From Thamnidium elegans (taxonomy: Eukaryota; Mucoromycota; Mucoromycetes; Mucorales; Mucoraceae), in the NCBI GenBank assembly GCA_025201345.1, contig JAIXMG010000005.1, forward strand, positions 434,001 through 498,000: DNA of 64,000 bases, given 5' to 3'. The notes beneath the pieces are model-generated. The model searched no databases. It was not told the DNA's origin and saw only the letters and a list, made by a program, of their open reading frames with translations. This document shows, in pieces, positions 10,848 through 23,668 of this stretch. Position numbers and translations under genes: made by a program. How positions within the stretch are numbered: the first letter of the stretch is position 1; every line of letters starts with the position of its first letter.

Positions 10848-11669
10848 AATAAAAGAAAAAAGATATGTAAAAAAAAAAAAAAAAAAATTTGCAAACCCAA
10901 CTTTTATTTATAAAGGGCGAGTTTGTTTATTTGTTTACATGTAAAAAAAAAAACACTCTGAACACTACTAACTCCCTTATTTGGTCAATACATTTTATAT
11001 TACCTAGTTTGAAACTGCCACAACGTTGTAAACATAAAGACATTTCTCTTTATTTCTTTAGTAGATATGTGTGTTTCCAATAAGCATAGCGAGTGGATAC
11101 AATATTTTTTGTATTTTTAAGCTTTTTACTATTAAGGAGTTAAAGTCGAAGGAGAAAAACAATATATTATTCCACGTTGCAGAATGCTTCAAACCTATCT
11201 CTATTGTAAACAAAAAAAGGGGCACGTTTGTTTAGATATTTTATTAAACCTGGGTCAAGGGGGATTGGATATAAATAGTATTAACTTTACCAGTTATAGA
11301 ATAAAATGAGGGGCATTGTGTCATGACATATGATACGAAATGTGGCACCGTCGGTTGAGTAATGGAGCAACATCCACGTTTTCTCCCCCCCCCCCTTTTT
11401 TTTAATACGTGGTCTTCCACCTGAAACATATAATTTCATACATCCCCATTTTTCTTATCATTACCAATCAATTTAATCGTCTATCTTTTTGACATGTTAA
11501 TATAACTATGTATACCTTGAAAGTGAGGCCTACCAAAATTATGCACAGGAAATTGGGTAAACGAAATTGAAAAAGTAATACTACGAGAGTTAAATTTGTT
11601 CTACTACTCACACATTATTTAGAACATATATCAAGATTTTCCCCCCTTTTTTTATTGTACAGTCATGAG
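10848..11669. other. Intergenic region without a recognisable gene
   Basis: This stretch lies between an F-box gene and the EngB-like gene. It holds AT-rich sequence, a poly-A run near 10870-10886 and a poly-C/poly-T run near 11387-11402. Short open frames here have no family resemblance. Confidence 0.6.
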
Positions 11670-12832
<1,163 letters not shown>

Positions 12833-12859
12833 TCTTTTGAAAAAAAAAAGAAGAGATCG

Positions 12860-12895
<36 letters not shown>

Positions 12896-13022
12896 AGGCA
12901 GAGAGACCGGGGTTTTTAAAGTTTTTTTTTTTTTTTTAAAAAAAATAAAATAAAATAAATATAGGATAGTAGTACTGCCAAATAAAGCCTCTCTTTCTTC
13001 TTCTTAAAAAGCTATACTCAAT
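12833..13022. promoter_or_regulatory. Short shared promoter region between two divergent GTPase genes
   Basis: Only 190 bp separate the two start codons at 12832 (minus) and 13023 (plus). The interval contains long homopolymer runs: poly-A near 12865-12892 and poly-T followed by poly-A near 12919-12946. Poly(dA:dT) tracts are known nucleosome-excluding promoter elements in fungi. No TATA box was recognised. Shared control is inferred from geometry only. Confidence 0.5.
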
Positions 13023-14807
13023 ATGTTTCGATCTTTGGCATTGGCTTGTACACGGTCAATTCAAACAAGAAAATTACACCACAATGTCATAACCAGACCA
13101 CAAACTATTTATGCGCTATCTACTTCACCGGGTAAAGCTGGTGTAGCTGTTGTTCGTATCTCGGGAAACAGTGCCAAAGAGGTAAATCCTTTTTATAAGA
13201 CGTACATATTCATATACTTTTTTTTTTACTAAGTAATAATTTAAAGGCTATTCAAAAAATGACACTAGGAAATATAACAGAGCCTAGAAAAGCTTATTTT
13301 AAACGTATTCGACACCCTAATTCGGGTCTCGTACTAGACAGAGCACTCGTACTTTGGTTTCCTGGACCACACAGTTTTACAGGCGAGGATTCAGTAGAAT
13401 TACAAATCCATGGTGGTAACGCTGTGGTTAAAAGTGTATTGGATGCTTTACGCGACTTAAAAGATTTTAGAATGGCAGAACAAGGTGAATTTGCAAGAAG
13501 GTAGAAAAAAAGCACTATTGAATTTATAAAATAACAATTTATTTTTCTTTCTTTTGCTTACTATATACATACAAAAGAGCTTTTGATAACGACAAGTTGG
13601 ATTTAACGGAACTGGAAGGATTAGCAGATTTATTAAATGCGGAGACTGAAGTACAACGACAATTAGCGTTAAGACAAGCAGAAGGTGGATTAAGAGTACC
13701 GTATGAAACCTGGAGAGAAAAACTTATAAAATGTATGGCAACAACAGAAGCAGTAATTGATTTTGGAGAGGATGAAAATATTGAAGAAGGTGTTATGGAT
13801 CAAGTAGTACTAGATGTAACCGAGTTACGTGGTTTAATTGCGGAGCATTTGGATGATAGTCATGTAGGTGAGATTGTTCGAAATGGTATTCAAGTAGCTA
13901 TTGTCGGCCCTCCTAATGCAGGAAAAAGTACACTCTTAAATCGATTGGCTAAAAGAGAAGCTGCAATTGTATCGGATATACCAGGTACCACAAGAGATGT
14001 AGTAGAGGTTAAGTTAAATTTAGGAGGATATCCTGTCATAGTATGCGATACAGCTGGCTTAAGAGAGTCTACGGATTTAATTGAAATGGAAGGTATCAAG
14101 AGAGCAAAGACTAGGTACTTTGATTATTATTATTATTATTATTATTTTAAAAAAAAGGTCTAATAATCACTCTTTTATATATATATATCTGTAGAGTTCG
14201 ATCTTCCGACATCAAAATCTGTTTATTATCGCTAGATAAAGGAGCCATTATAGATCCCATTGTCAAAGAAGTAATTGATAACGAAACCTATGTTATCTTA
14301 AATAAGGAGGATGCTTTAAAGAATGGTAATAGCATACAAGATCTGATTTCGAAAGTACAAGACGAAACAGGTGCAAAGAAAGTATGGACCATGAGTTGTA
14401 AGACTGGTCAAGGTGTAGATAAATTTTTAAACCAAATGATCGATATTTTAAAAGCAAAGTAAATATGTACTACTAACGATGTCGATTCTTGCTATACTAA
14501 TTTCTTAAACTAGGTTTGACTCATCTATAGGTAATCCTGTTTTAATCACTCAGGCTCGTCATAGAGAGCATTTAGAAGATTGTTTAAAAGCTCTAGATAC
14601 ATTTTTACGTAAAGTATTATTTTTTTTTCTAAGAAAAAAGATCATATTTGTTACTCATATTGCTTTATAGTTATGCCTGATGAAGATATTGTTCTATCAG
14701 CCGAAGAATTAAGACAAGCAGCGAACGCTCTAGGTAGAATTACAGGGCGGGTAGATGTAGAAGATGTATTAGACGTTTTATTTGGACAATTTTGTATTGG
14801 CAAATAA
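13023..14807 (+). CDS. MSS1: tRNA uridine modification GTPase MnmE/GTPBP3 (yeast Mss1), mitochondrial
   Basis: Six exons, 13023-13181, 13247-13500, 13578-14114, 14195-14458, 14514-14608 and 14671-14807, give 481 residues with every junction in frame. After a basic N-terminal presequence the folate-binding TrmE domain follows ([58 protein letters not shown]). The G domain has G1 GPPNAGKST near residue 248, G2 GTTRD, G3 DTAG and a NKED G4. The extreme C-terminus is FCIGK, the catalytic CIGK motif of MnmE. With its MnmG partner the enzyme installs 5-carboxymethylaminomethyl-type groups on wobble U34 of mitochondrial tRNAs. No part is missing. Confidence 0.95.
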
Positions 14808-14834
14808 AATAAAAACCTGCACATACAATTTTAT

Positions 14835-16613
14835 TTATAATGGGTAAATAGTGCCCCTACCCCCAAGAAGGATAATATTAACTTCAAATATATTTTTACA
14901 ACAAACAGTAAGAGAAAGAGTATTTTGGGTTATTAATGAATTTTCGTACTCTTGTTTGGTACAGATAAATGTACCACCATCTTCAATTCGGTGCCAATTA
15001 GTGGATCTTGTTTGTGTCTTGGTTAATTGCAAATATATTTTTTCTTTCTGTAAACGCTCTTCATACGTGATAGTACGAAATTCTGTATCCGGCATATTTA
15101 TTACTCGGCTAAATTCTGTTAGTGTGTTATCATTAAATCGACAGTTATTTAACGTAAATTCAGAAATGAAATATACGCTAGATGACATATTTTGTAAAAA
15201 CATTGTATTAATTAAAGAATTATTGAAACTAAGGTGATCACTGATCTTTATTCGACCATGAAGTATAAGATCTCGACCAAACAGGTTGAAACAGGTGTTC
15301 CAAATACTAATACCACGTAAGTGAGGGCATCGTTGTAAAATTCTAGACAAACAAACACCCTGTTTTGAACGTAGTGCCGCTGAAATCATATCAAAAGAGT
15401 GTATGCCCATATCCAGTTCGAGAAATTCAATATTCTCTCCTGATTGTTCAATTAGTCCAATTTCTGGTAAAAGGGGCGGTAAAATTAATCGATAGCCAAC
15501 TTGAATTTCGATTAATTCTTTTACTTTGGGGTCCGTATTGAGGGATATGAAGTGCGGGTGACACGAAGGTATACATAGGTAGCCTATTTTAAGTTTACTT
15601 ATACGCCTCTTTTTACCATAAAAACCTAACATGGCACTATGTTGGTCTGCAATAGGGATATAGTAAACATAAAATTCCAATACGCCTACCAAATACTCGA
15701 GAAATGGAACTGCCACTTTAGTCGGCAACACTAACTGTCCAGGATAGGTATTTCTAGCTGCTATGTTCAGCTCTTGAAGATTAGGAAATGCGTTCATTAT
15801 ATAACTAGAAATTCCAGCTCTATAGTAGTGTTCGTCGATAAGGAATTTTTCCACTTGTGGGAAAACATGCACAGGAAATCCAATCTGATCTTGATTTGAT
15901 ACGTAATTTCCAACAAACATTTCAATATTAGTAGCAGACGGAAACCATTTCATTTTTTCACAGACAAAGTGCATATCAGAAAAACCATCAAATTTAAACA
16001 TTACTAAATCCATATTGGGAAATCCCCGCAACTTGCTTTCGTCAAGCGATAAATTCTTATTGTAAAATACGAGTTCGCGTAACGTTTGTTGAAGACTATA
16101 AATAGCATCGTTATAGTACAAAATAGTATTTTCCGTTTCTTCTTCTACCAAAGGCATAACTTGTAACCTAGTAAAGTTCCCCCCTAACCTTTCATCTCTA
16201 ATCGCTTTCCAAACACAAACATCTCGAAAATCAGTAGCATCCATATTAAGAGTCTTTAAAAAGGGACAAAAAACAGCAATATAGTGAATGTAAGCTAATG
16301 CGCTTTCTCTACTAGTTTCTGTTCTTCCTAGGTTTTCCGGAAGATGGATGTGCTTAACTAAATATCCAAGACCATTATCTTGTATACTACGTAAAAATAT
16401 CTCTGCATCCCTGTTATCATTAAGGAGGACCCGTTTATATATATATATTTGCGCCAAAGAAGCCCAGTTCTTGCAAGTGAGTTGGCATTGATAGATGTCA
16501 TATAAGTGAACATATGTACGCTCGTCCGGACAAGATGAAACCATGGTATCAAATTCTAGATATTGAAATACAATGTCCAGAATATCATGACTTAAATATT
16601 TCCAGATTTCCAT
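14835..16613 (-). CDS. F-box/leucine-rich-repeat paralogue 4 (intronless)
   Basis: A 592-residue single-exon protein with the family start MEIWKYLSHDILDIVFQYLE and [23 protein letters not shown]. Leu-rich repeats include FPNMDLVMF, FPNLQELNI and RCPHLRGISI; the block LPEIGLIEQSGENIEFLELDMG matches the other members. It ends 28 nt from the stop of the MnmE-type gene, which it faces convergently (stops at 14807 and 14835), so the terminators must overlap. This copy belongs with paralogues 5 and 6 rather than 1 to 3, judging by the shared SLQQTLRELVFYNKNLSLDESKL region. Confidence 0.75.
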   Translation of the reverse strand: MEIWKYLSHDILDIVFQYLEFDTMVSSCPDERTYVHLYDIYQCQLTCKNWASLAQIYIYKRVLLNDNRDAEIFLRSIQDNGLGYLVKHIHLPENLGRTETSRESALAYIHYIAVFCPFLKTLNMDATDFRDVCVWKAIRDERLGGNFTRLQVMPLVEEETENTILYYNDAIYSLQQTLRELVFYNKNLSLDESKLRGFPNMDLVMFKFDGFSDMHFVCEKMKWFPSATNIEMFVGNYVSNQDQIGFPVHVFPQVEKFLIDEHYYRAGISSYIMNAFPNLQELNIAARNTYPGQLVLPTKVAVPFLEYLVGVLEFYVYYIPIADQHSAMLGFYGKKRRISKLKIGYLCIPSCHPHFISLNTDPKVKELIEIQVGYRLILPPLLPEIGLIEQSGENIEFLELDMGIHSFDMISAALRSKQGVCLSRILQRCPHLRGISIWNTCFNLFGRDLILHGRIKISDHLSFNNSLINTMFLQNMSSSVYFISEFTLNNCRFNDNTLTEFSRVINMPDTEFRTITYEERLQKEKIYLQLTKTQTRSTNWHRIEDGGTFICTKQEYENSLITQNTLSLTVCCKNIFEVNIILLGGRGTIYPL

Positions 16614-16859
16614 TTTTGTAAGACTAACAAAAGATAAAAAAAAGATTATGATTTATATTTATACGATTCAATCCATAATTTATTTTGTGTAATTTTTTTT
16701 TAGCGTGTGCGTGGTTCCCTTTATTACTATTTTAAATACTAAAGGAAGATCAGATGGTAATTAATAAAGTTTTTTTTTTCTTTCATATACGTAGTTAGAA
16801 ATATTGGGTTAAAAATGGCATTATACTCAGGAAGCATTATCGGGCATGTCTATTTCTCG

Positions 16860-17284
16860 ATTCTAGAATGTTACTTCATCTGTAAATCAACAATTTTTTA
16901 ACCTACAATAATCAAGCTTAAAAAAAACCAGTATCAACGTTTGGAATGTGCCACAACTTGCTTTCATCAAACGACACATCTTTTTTTATAAATTATGAGT
17001 TCACGTAACGTTTGTTGTAGACTAAAAAAATAGTATTATGATAATCCAAAATATTGTCACCCTTTTGATCTTTTACGGAAGGGGAGGCTTTTTAGAATGA
17101 CTCGTTTATATGTTTCTCTCTGCGCCAAATAAAACCAATTATTACAAGTGAGGTGACATTGAAATATGTCTTTTGACTGAACGTTTATAGACTGTAACGG
17201 GTAAGTTAAAACGGTAGCCTTTTCTTCAAGATATTGAAATACAGTTTCTAAAATTTCACACGGCAAACAACCTCATCTGCTCAT
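16860..17284 (-). pseudogene. N-terminal remnant of an F-box/LRR paralogue with an early nonsense codon
   Basis: The minus strand from ATG at 17284 reads MSR, then TGA, then GCLPCEILETVFQYLEEK. The TGA falls at the Trp codon conserved in the paralogues (MSSW, MSGW, MSHW), a simple TGG-to-TGA change. The F-box continues (INVQSKDIFQCHLTCNNWFYLAQRETYKRVIL) and then jumps, via a deletion, to a piece resembling SLQQTLRELVIYDK. More stops follow. It lies between paralogues 4 and 5 in the same orientation. Confidence 0.75.
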
Positions 17285-17475
17285 TTTTGTAAGAATATTA
17301 ACTAAAAAGAAAAGAAAAGAAGTGGTAAATAGAAGCTACGCATGTACATCTCGGCAATTTTGTACGACAAATGTTAATCTATTATTAGTAACACCACTTG
17401 TCAAAAGAAAAAGTTTCATGTATTGTTAGAAAGACCGGCAAAAACTCATCCATACAATTTTATTTACACGAAACT

Positions 17476-19251
17476 TCAAGGCTTAAAAACGACATCAAGT
17501 TTAGGAAGACTAATTCTTACTTGAAATGCATCTTTACACCTAATAAAAAGAGAAAGAATATCTTGATCTTGTAATGAATCTTCGTAATCTTTTTCGGTAC
17601 AAACATTTATATAATAATCTTGAGCCATGTACCAAGAAATGGTATTATTTATAGTCTTGGTTAATTTCAAATAAACTTTATCTGTTAATGCCCAATCATC
17701 ATATACGATATTATAAAATTCTGTATTGGCCATATTTATTTCTCGAATAGATCCTCTTGTTACTTCATCCATAAAGCGACAGCCCCTTAGCGTAAATTGA
17801 AAAATATAAGATACATAAAATGACAGACTTTGTAAAAATGCTGAATGGATAAGTGACTTATTGAAAGTAATGTAGTCACGAATCTCAATTCTGTCTTGTA
17901 ATTGAAGTTGCGAACCAAATGTATTTAAAATGGCATTCTGGATACAAATACCAAGTAAATGAGGACATTGTTGTAAAATACCGGAGAAAGTGACACCATT
18001 CTCCGAATCTGGCTTCATTGAAATCATACCAAAAAGCCCAAGGCCCATATTTATTTCGAGATACCGAAGGTCTTTTCCTGACTGCTCCATTAATCCAATA
18101 TGCGGTAACAAGGGGGGTATATCAGCTTTATAGATAACACTGATAACGATTTTCTCTTTTACATTAGGACACGTTGCGATATTTAAGTAAGACGAGCCAA
18201 GGAAATAAGGTATACCCATATAGCTTATTTTAAGCTCCTTAATATGCCTACTCTTACCATGAAGACCTAACAAGACATCGTTTTGATTTACAACAGGGAT
18301 ACAACTGACGGATAATTCGGGTATGTCTAACAAATATTCGAGAAACTTAACTATTTCATCAGTTGACATTGGTGCCTGATAATAACAGATATATTCAACC
18401 TTTACAATCATCTTTTGAAGGTTAGGAAATGCTTTCATAATATAATTAGAAAGTACATTACTATAAAAGAATGTTTTAACGGAGAGTTGCTTCAAGTGTG
18501 GGGAGATATGAATAGGAGATTCGGTATTAACTTGATCTTGATTTGGTTCACGATTATTAAAGTCTATTTCAGCCCCAGTAACGGATGGGAGCCATTTCAT
18601 ATGTCTATTTATAAAACGTGTGTCTACGGGATCATCAAATTTAAAGAAAACAGTACTAGCGTTTGGAAAGTGCCACAATTTACTTTTGTCAAGTGATATA
18701 TTCTTGTCATAAATAGCGAGTTCGCGCAATGTTTGTTGTAGACTAAAAGCAGCATCGCCATAGTCCAAAATATTCTCGTTTGTTTGATCTTTTACAAAAG
18801 GAATAAATTGTAACCTTGTAAAGTTTCCTTTTGACCTTTCGTCTCTAATTAGTTTCCAAATATCTTGAAAATCACTAGAATCCATATAAAGAGTCTTTAA
18901 AAAGGTACAAAAAGTAGCCATAATTTGAATATAAATTAATAGAGCTTCTCTTATTTCTGTTTCTTTTTTTTCTGGTTGTAAATAAATGTGTTCAACTAGA
19001 GACCCCATGCTGTTGTTTTGTAATGTATGTGTAAATGATTTTAACTGTTGAATACTTTTTAGAATAACCCGCTTATATATTTTTCGCTGCGCTAAAGAAG
19101 TCCAGTTTTTGCAAGTGAATTGACATTGGAACGTGTCGTTTGACTGAACCTTTATAGATTTTGTTGGGTGGATGGAAATGTGAAAATCTTGTTCGAGATA
19201 TTGAAATATAATTTCTAAAATATCTTGTGGTAAAAAACTCCAGCTGCTCAT
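17476..19251 (-). CDS. F-box/leucine-rich-repeat paralogue 5 (intronless)
   Basis: A 591-residue single-exon protein beginning MSSWSFLPQDILEIIFQYLE with the F-box continuation FQCQFTCKNWTSLAQRKIYKRV. Repeats include FPNLQKMIV and QCPHLLGICI, and the family block LPHIGLMEQSGKDLRYLEINMG. It is most similar to paralogue 6 (21657, opposite strand); both share LEYLL..PEL.VS.IPV.NQNDV and a C-terminus with DQ.ILSL.IRCKD. Together the two form an inverted pair around a decayed 2.4-kb spacer. Confidence 0.75.
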   Translation of the reverse strand: MSSWSFLPQDILEIIFQYLEQDFHISIHPTKSIKVQSNDTFQCQFTCKNWTSLAQRKIYKRVILKSIQQLKSFTHTLQNNSMGSLVEHIYLQPEKKETEIREALLIYIQIMATFCTFLKTLYMDSSDFQDIWKLIRDERSKGNFTRLQFIPFVKDQTNENILDYGDAAFSLQQTLRELAIYDKNISLDKSKLWHFPNASTVFFKFDDPVDTRFINRHMKWLPSVTGAEIDFNNREPNQDQVNTESPIHISPHLKQLSVKTFFYSNVLSNYIMKAFPNLQKMIVKVEYICYYQAPMSTDEIVKFLEYLLDIPELSVSCIPVVNQNDVLLGLHGKSRHIKELKISYMGIPYFLGSSYLNIATCPNVKEKIVISVIYKADIPPLLPHIGLMEQSGKDLRYLEINMGLGLFGMISMKPDSENGVTFSGILQQCPHLLGICIQNAILNTFGSQLQLQDRIEIRDYITFNKSLIHSAFLQSLSFYVSYIFQFTLRGCRFMDEVTRGSIREINMANTEFYNIVYDDWALTDKVYLKLTKTINNTISWYMAQDYYINVCTEKDYEDSLQDQDILSLFIRCKDAFQVRISLPKLDVVFKP

Positions 19252-20560
19252 TTTTTGTAAAAATAGTAAAAAGAAAAAGAAAAAGAAAAAAAGAAATAAG
19301 GTTTATATTTTTATGTACGTTTCGCCAGGTTTGTACGACATATCACATTGTGGTGAATTTGAGTTTGAATGAGGGAAAAACTGGTGTAACTCTGTAGTAT
19401 ATAACTTTTAAACATTTACAGTAATAAAACACAAGCTCTTTCCGTCTTAACAATTTTGGAGGTTATAAGCTTTTAGAGATATAAAAGCAGAATAAACCAT
19501 TTTTGTAGAAAGAGGATTTTACAGCAGTGACCACCTGAAAACCCAACTTTTCTAATCGAAACCTTTTATCGAACTCAACAGAAGCTTCACCAGACAGAAT
19601 ACAATTGTCTTAAATTATTTATTCTTATCTCTTGTCAATACCTTTCAACCAGAGACTGCCAATTCCCGGCCTACATTACAACATACTAACCATGCACCAG
19701 ATTTAACGTGCCACCTTTTTTCCCTTTTTTATTATTTTTTACAAGACGGAAAAAAAAAGCTTACTACCACATTGCTATTTCTGAACACCGTTATCTTTTT
19801 TTTTTCTATACGACATGAAGTCTAGAAACACGCAATCGCAAATGAACAAAAACAGGGTAATGCTTGATAAATATCACGCAGCATGACAGATTGTTACAAG
19901 CTTGTTAATACCAGCCAAACTGGTCCTGACTTTTGTCAACATTATAAAAACACCACCAGTTCACACGGAGAAACTGCCTCTACAAAGTCGAAAAAACCTA
20001 CATGTAACCAACCTTATCCTTCTACCAGCATTGACAGCCAATCCAATATATCTATTGGTTCCAATAACCCTAAAAGATTATACTCTCTAATCAAGCTGAT
20101 TAATTGACTGTATCAAAAAATTATCACACTGAAAAGGAACCAGAACAAGGTACAGAAGTAGTCATCATTGACTCTAGTAATGACGAAGAAGAAGAGGATC
20201 GAGGTTATGCTGATAGTGTCGCCGCATCTGCTTAAAAGTCACTTGCTGTTGAACGAAAACCCACAAGGAGATCACATATTACTCAAGAAGTATTATTAAA
20301 GCATATTCCCAAGGAAGCATCCTACAATAAACGTCTTACTACCAACAAAGTACTACAGCGAATGAAGGGCCCCTCTCGTACAGACTTCAATTACTATTAC
20401 GATACCAATACCTTCAGCAGAGTAAGACTAACCCGTCTCATGACGGTCTAAACCCGGTTCACATTCCCTATTAGTGGGTGAAAAATCCAACCCTTACAGA
20501 ATTCTGCTTCTGTATGATAGGAAGAGCTGATATCGAAGAATCCAAAAGCATCTACAAAGC
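19252..20560. other. Gene-poor spacer with decayed coding-like fragments
   Basis: No intact gene is visible. Around 20115-20275 the plus strand reads a Glu/Asp-rich piece (EVVIIDSSNDEEEEDRGYAD) that ends at a stop, and 20270-20440 gives a second in-frame fragment (KPTRRSHITQEVLLKHIPKE and onward). Frames break repeatedly. The origin is not recognised; it looks like an old, unselected gene or element. Confidence 0.4.
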
Positions 20561-21290
20561 CTAAACTAGAAGTGGTTTCATCACGGAACTTACCTGAATG
20601 CCAAAATATTATCAAATATTTTGGCTGGGCTTATGATGATGACAATGGTAAATTTCATTTAATCTAACCTCTAACCAATAACGGAGCTACGAGAAAAGAT
20701 CTTTTTGAGAATGGTAAGCTATTAAAGAAAACATTGTATAATTTTTTTTTTTACCCCTGGAGAAGTGTTGGCTGCGAGTATTTGTTTGTTTCGTGCTTTA
20801 GCAGTTGCACATGCTATTGATATCGAAATTGTTGACTGGAAGCTCGATAACTATTTGGTAACGTAGCAATATAAATAAGCATAACAATCAAGAACTCTGT
20901 TACTTATCTTTTTTTTTTTCAAATAAATTGACAGTTCGTGGTCCTGTAAAGCCAATATACCACCGATATTATCGCATATTGGATTAATCGAACAATCAGG
21001 AGAAAACATTTATAGGATTTCTTCTGTTCGTTATCAAGATCGAAGCAGATTTCTTGAATGAAATATTCTACACGAACAATAATTGATACTAGGTTTAACG
21101 TACAAGCATCTTTCACTCAAAAACCTTAGACCCAAGACTACGGTATTAAACTATATTGCCAATGCTTTCCCACACTTCCAAGGGGTAAGTCTTACTATCA
21201 ATTAAAATTCTTTGTTTTTAACCACCCCCCTTTTTTTTAATTTATGTAGCAAGTCCAAAGCATCCAATTTGATGCTTCTGAAGTGTAGCG
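20560..21290 (+). pseudogene. Decayed gene with F-box/LRR-family motifs in rearranged order
   Basis: Plus-strand fragments include CQNIIKYFGWAYDDDNGKFHL (about 20598), PPILSHIGLIEQSGENIYR (about 20958-21015) and LSLKNLRPKTTVLNYIANAFPHFQG (about 21110-21185). The second fragment matches the LPxIGLIEQSGxNL block of the neighbouring F-box paralogues, and the third resembles their SNYIMKAFPNLQ block. In intact genes the AFPNLQ block precedes IGLIEQSG; here the order is reversed, so either the copy is rearranged or it derives from a different F-box subfamily. Frames are broken by stops and by possible introns. Confidence 0.4.
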
Positions 21291-21656
21291 TCATGGGTTC
21301 ATTTCTATTTTCCGAAATTAAAAAAAAAAGCCTAGCAAAACTTTGCTTTTGTCACTGAAACGCCCTAATACCAAGAAACATTATATTACTTCCAATAATA
21401 TTTTATACTTGGTTCAGATTATTGTTTAGGAACTAGTACTATTGTACTATGTAGAGTCATTAACTACCAGATCAAGAAATTATCCCCTTTTTTTTTGTTA
21501 TATGCTGAGTTTTATTAATCAGTTTAAAATGTACACTAGTACATAAATATGTTACACCAACTAGGTAAAATGAATAATATATGAATAAACCTTATTCATA
21601 GCTTCCTTCTTTTTCTTTCTTTTCTTTCTTTATTTTTTATTCTTTTTAAAAAAAAA

Positions 21657-23435
21657 ATGAGCGGCTGGGTTTATTTGCCATATGATATTTTAGAAATTAT
21701 ATTTCGATATCTAGAACAAGAAAATAGTAATTTGGCTCACACTACAAAGCTTATAAAGGTCCAACAAAGCGACATATTTCAATTTCAACTCACTTGTAAG
21801 AACTGGGATTCTTTAGCACGGCAAAAAATATATAAACACGTAAAGATAAAACGTATTCAACAGCTAGAATCATTTATATCTACATTAAAAAATAGCGATG
21901 TAGGACCACTAGTTAAACACATTTATTTACAGCGACAATTAAGAGAAACTGTAGCAAGAGAAAAATTAGTAGTTTATATTCGATGCATTGCTAATTTTTG
22001 CACCTTTCTGAAATCTCTTAACATGGAGTCTGGTGATTTTCAGGGTATCTGGAAAATAATTAAAGATGAAAGATTAAAAGGAAATTTTACGAGATTACAA
22101 GCTATTCCTTTTATGAAAGATAAAACAAATAAACACATTTTGGATTATAACGACACTATTTTTACTCTACAACAAACATTACGTGAACTTGCAGTCTATA
22201 ACAACAATGAGTCGCTCGACGAAAGCAAGTTGAGGAACTTCCCCAATATTGACACCGTCTTTTTTAAACTTGGTAGTTATTCTGAGGTTACCACTATTAA
22301 CAGATATATGAAATGGCTCCCATCTGTTACTAGGATAGAAGTAGATTTTGATAACTTCAAATTCTATTTAAATCAAGTCGATTCGGAATTTTCTATACAC
22401 GTCTCTCCGCAAGTCAGCCAACTCTCTATTAAATACCTCCTTTGCAAGAATATGATTTATAGCTATTTAATGAAAGCTTTTCCTAACCTTCAAAATCTAA
22501 GACTAAAGGTTCTAATAAACAATTATGACCAGATAACAATACCGACAAATGAAACTGTTCAATTTCTAGAGTATCTGTTATCTGTTCCCGAATTGTATGT
22601 TAGCTACATCCCTGTCAAAAATCAAAATGATGTCATGTTAGCTATTCGTAGTAAGAATAGAATTATTAAGAAGCTTAAAATAAGGTATATAAATATACCT
22701 TCTTCTCGTGGTACTTCCTACTTAACCATCAAGACGTGTCCCAATATTAAAGAGAGAACCAGCATTGAAGTTTTCTATATAGACGATATACCATCTGTAT
22801 TACCACGCATTGGTTTAATTGAACAATCAGACAAATACCTTCAATATTTAGACATAGATATGGGCCTTGAACTTTCTGCTGTAAAATTAATAAGACAAGG
22901 TTTGGATTATGGTGTCACTCTATCTAACATTTTACAACAATGTCCTGATTTACGCGGTATTTGTATCCGGAATACCGTTTTAAATGAGTTTGGTACACAT
23001 CTTCAATGTCAAGGCGGAATTGAAATTTGTGACTACATTACTCTCACCAATTCACTTATCCACCCATCATTTTTACCAAGCCTGTCATCCTGTGCCTCTT
23101 ATATTTCTCGGTTAAGGTTAAAAAATTGTCGATTTACAGATGAAGCAACACGTTCGACTCGAGAAATAGATATGTCCAATACAGAGTTTCATAATATCGT
23201 GTATGATGATGACTATAAGGGGTTTCCAAAAAAAGCATATTTGAAATTAACCAAGACTACTAATAATGCTATTTCTTGGTACCTCGTTCAAGATGATGAT
23301 GTTAAAACTTGTACAGAAAATGATTATGAAAATTCGTTACCAGATCAAGAAACGCTTTCTCTTTCTATTCGGTGTAAAGATGTATATAAAATTAGAATTA
23401 GTCTTCTTAAACTTAATATCATTTTTGAAACTTGA
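21657..23435 (+). CDS. F-box/leucine-rich-repeat paralogue 6 (intronless)
   Basis: The only plus-strand member: 592 residues beginning MSGWVYLPYDILEIIFRYLE, with FQFQLTCKNWDSLARQKIYKHV completing the F-box. Leu-rich repeats include FPNLQNLRLK and QCPDLRGICI; the family block is LPRIGLIEQSDKYLQYLDIDMG. The ATG follows directly on a pyrimidine/poly-A run (21600-21656), as in other members whose starts are preceded by A/G-rich stretches on the coding strand. It is closest to paralogue 5. SCF substrate receptor by family; substrate unknown. Confidence 0.75.
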   Translation: MSGWVYLPYDILEIIFRYLEQENSNLAHTTKLIKVQQSDIFQFQLTCKNWDSLARQKIYKHVKIKRIQQLESFISTLKNSDVGPLVKHIYLQRQLRETVAREKLVVYIRCIANFCTFLKSLNMESGDFQGIWKIIKDERLKGNFTRLQAIPFMKDKTNKHILDYNDTIFTLQQTLRELAVYNNNESLDESKLRNFPNIDTVFFKLGSYSEVTTINRYMKWLPSVTRIEVDFDNFKFYLNQVDSEFSIHVSPQVSQLSIKYLLCKNMIYSYLMKAFPNLQNLRLKVLINNYDQITIPTNETVQFLEYLLSVPELYVSYIPVKNQNDVMLAIRSKNRIIKKLKIRYINIPSSRGTSYLTIKTCPNIKERTSIEVFYIDDIPSVLPRIGLIEQSDKYLQYLDIDMGLELSAVKLIRQGLDYGVTLSNILQQCPDLRGICIRNTVLNEFGTHLQCQGGIEICDYITLTNSLIHPSFLPSLSSCASYISRLRLKNCRFTDEATRSTREIDMSNTEFHNIVYDDDYKGFPKKAYLKLTKTTNNAISWYLVQDDDVKTCTENDYENSLPDQETLSLSIRCKDVYKIRISLLKLNIIFET

Positions 23436-23668
23436 AATTTTTTGCAAAGATATAAAATTGTACCGTTGTATACTACATAATTTCCGTTAAATAAATCAGT
23501 TCTCTCATATTTCAAGATGCTTTTGACGTATTCAAGGTTTATCATGTTAATATCACAGAGCGAAAATCAAACGATAGTAAGAGCCTTTTTTTTTATTATT
23601 ATTATTATTACTATTATTACGAATATATAGAAAGAAAGAGAAGGTTCTTTTTCTTTGTTTTATTTTGT

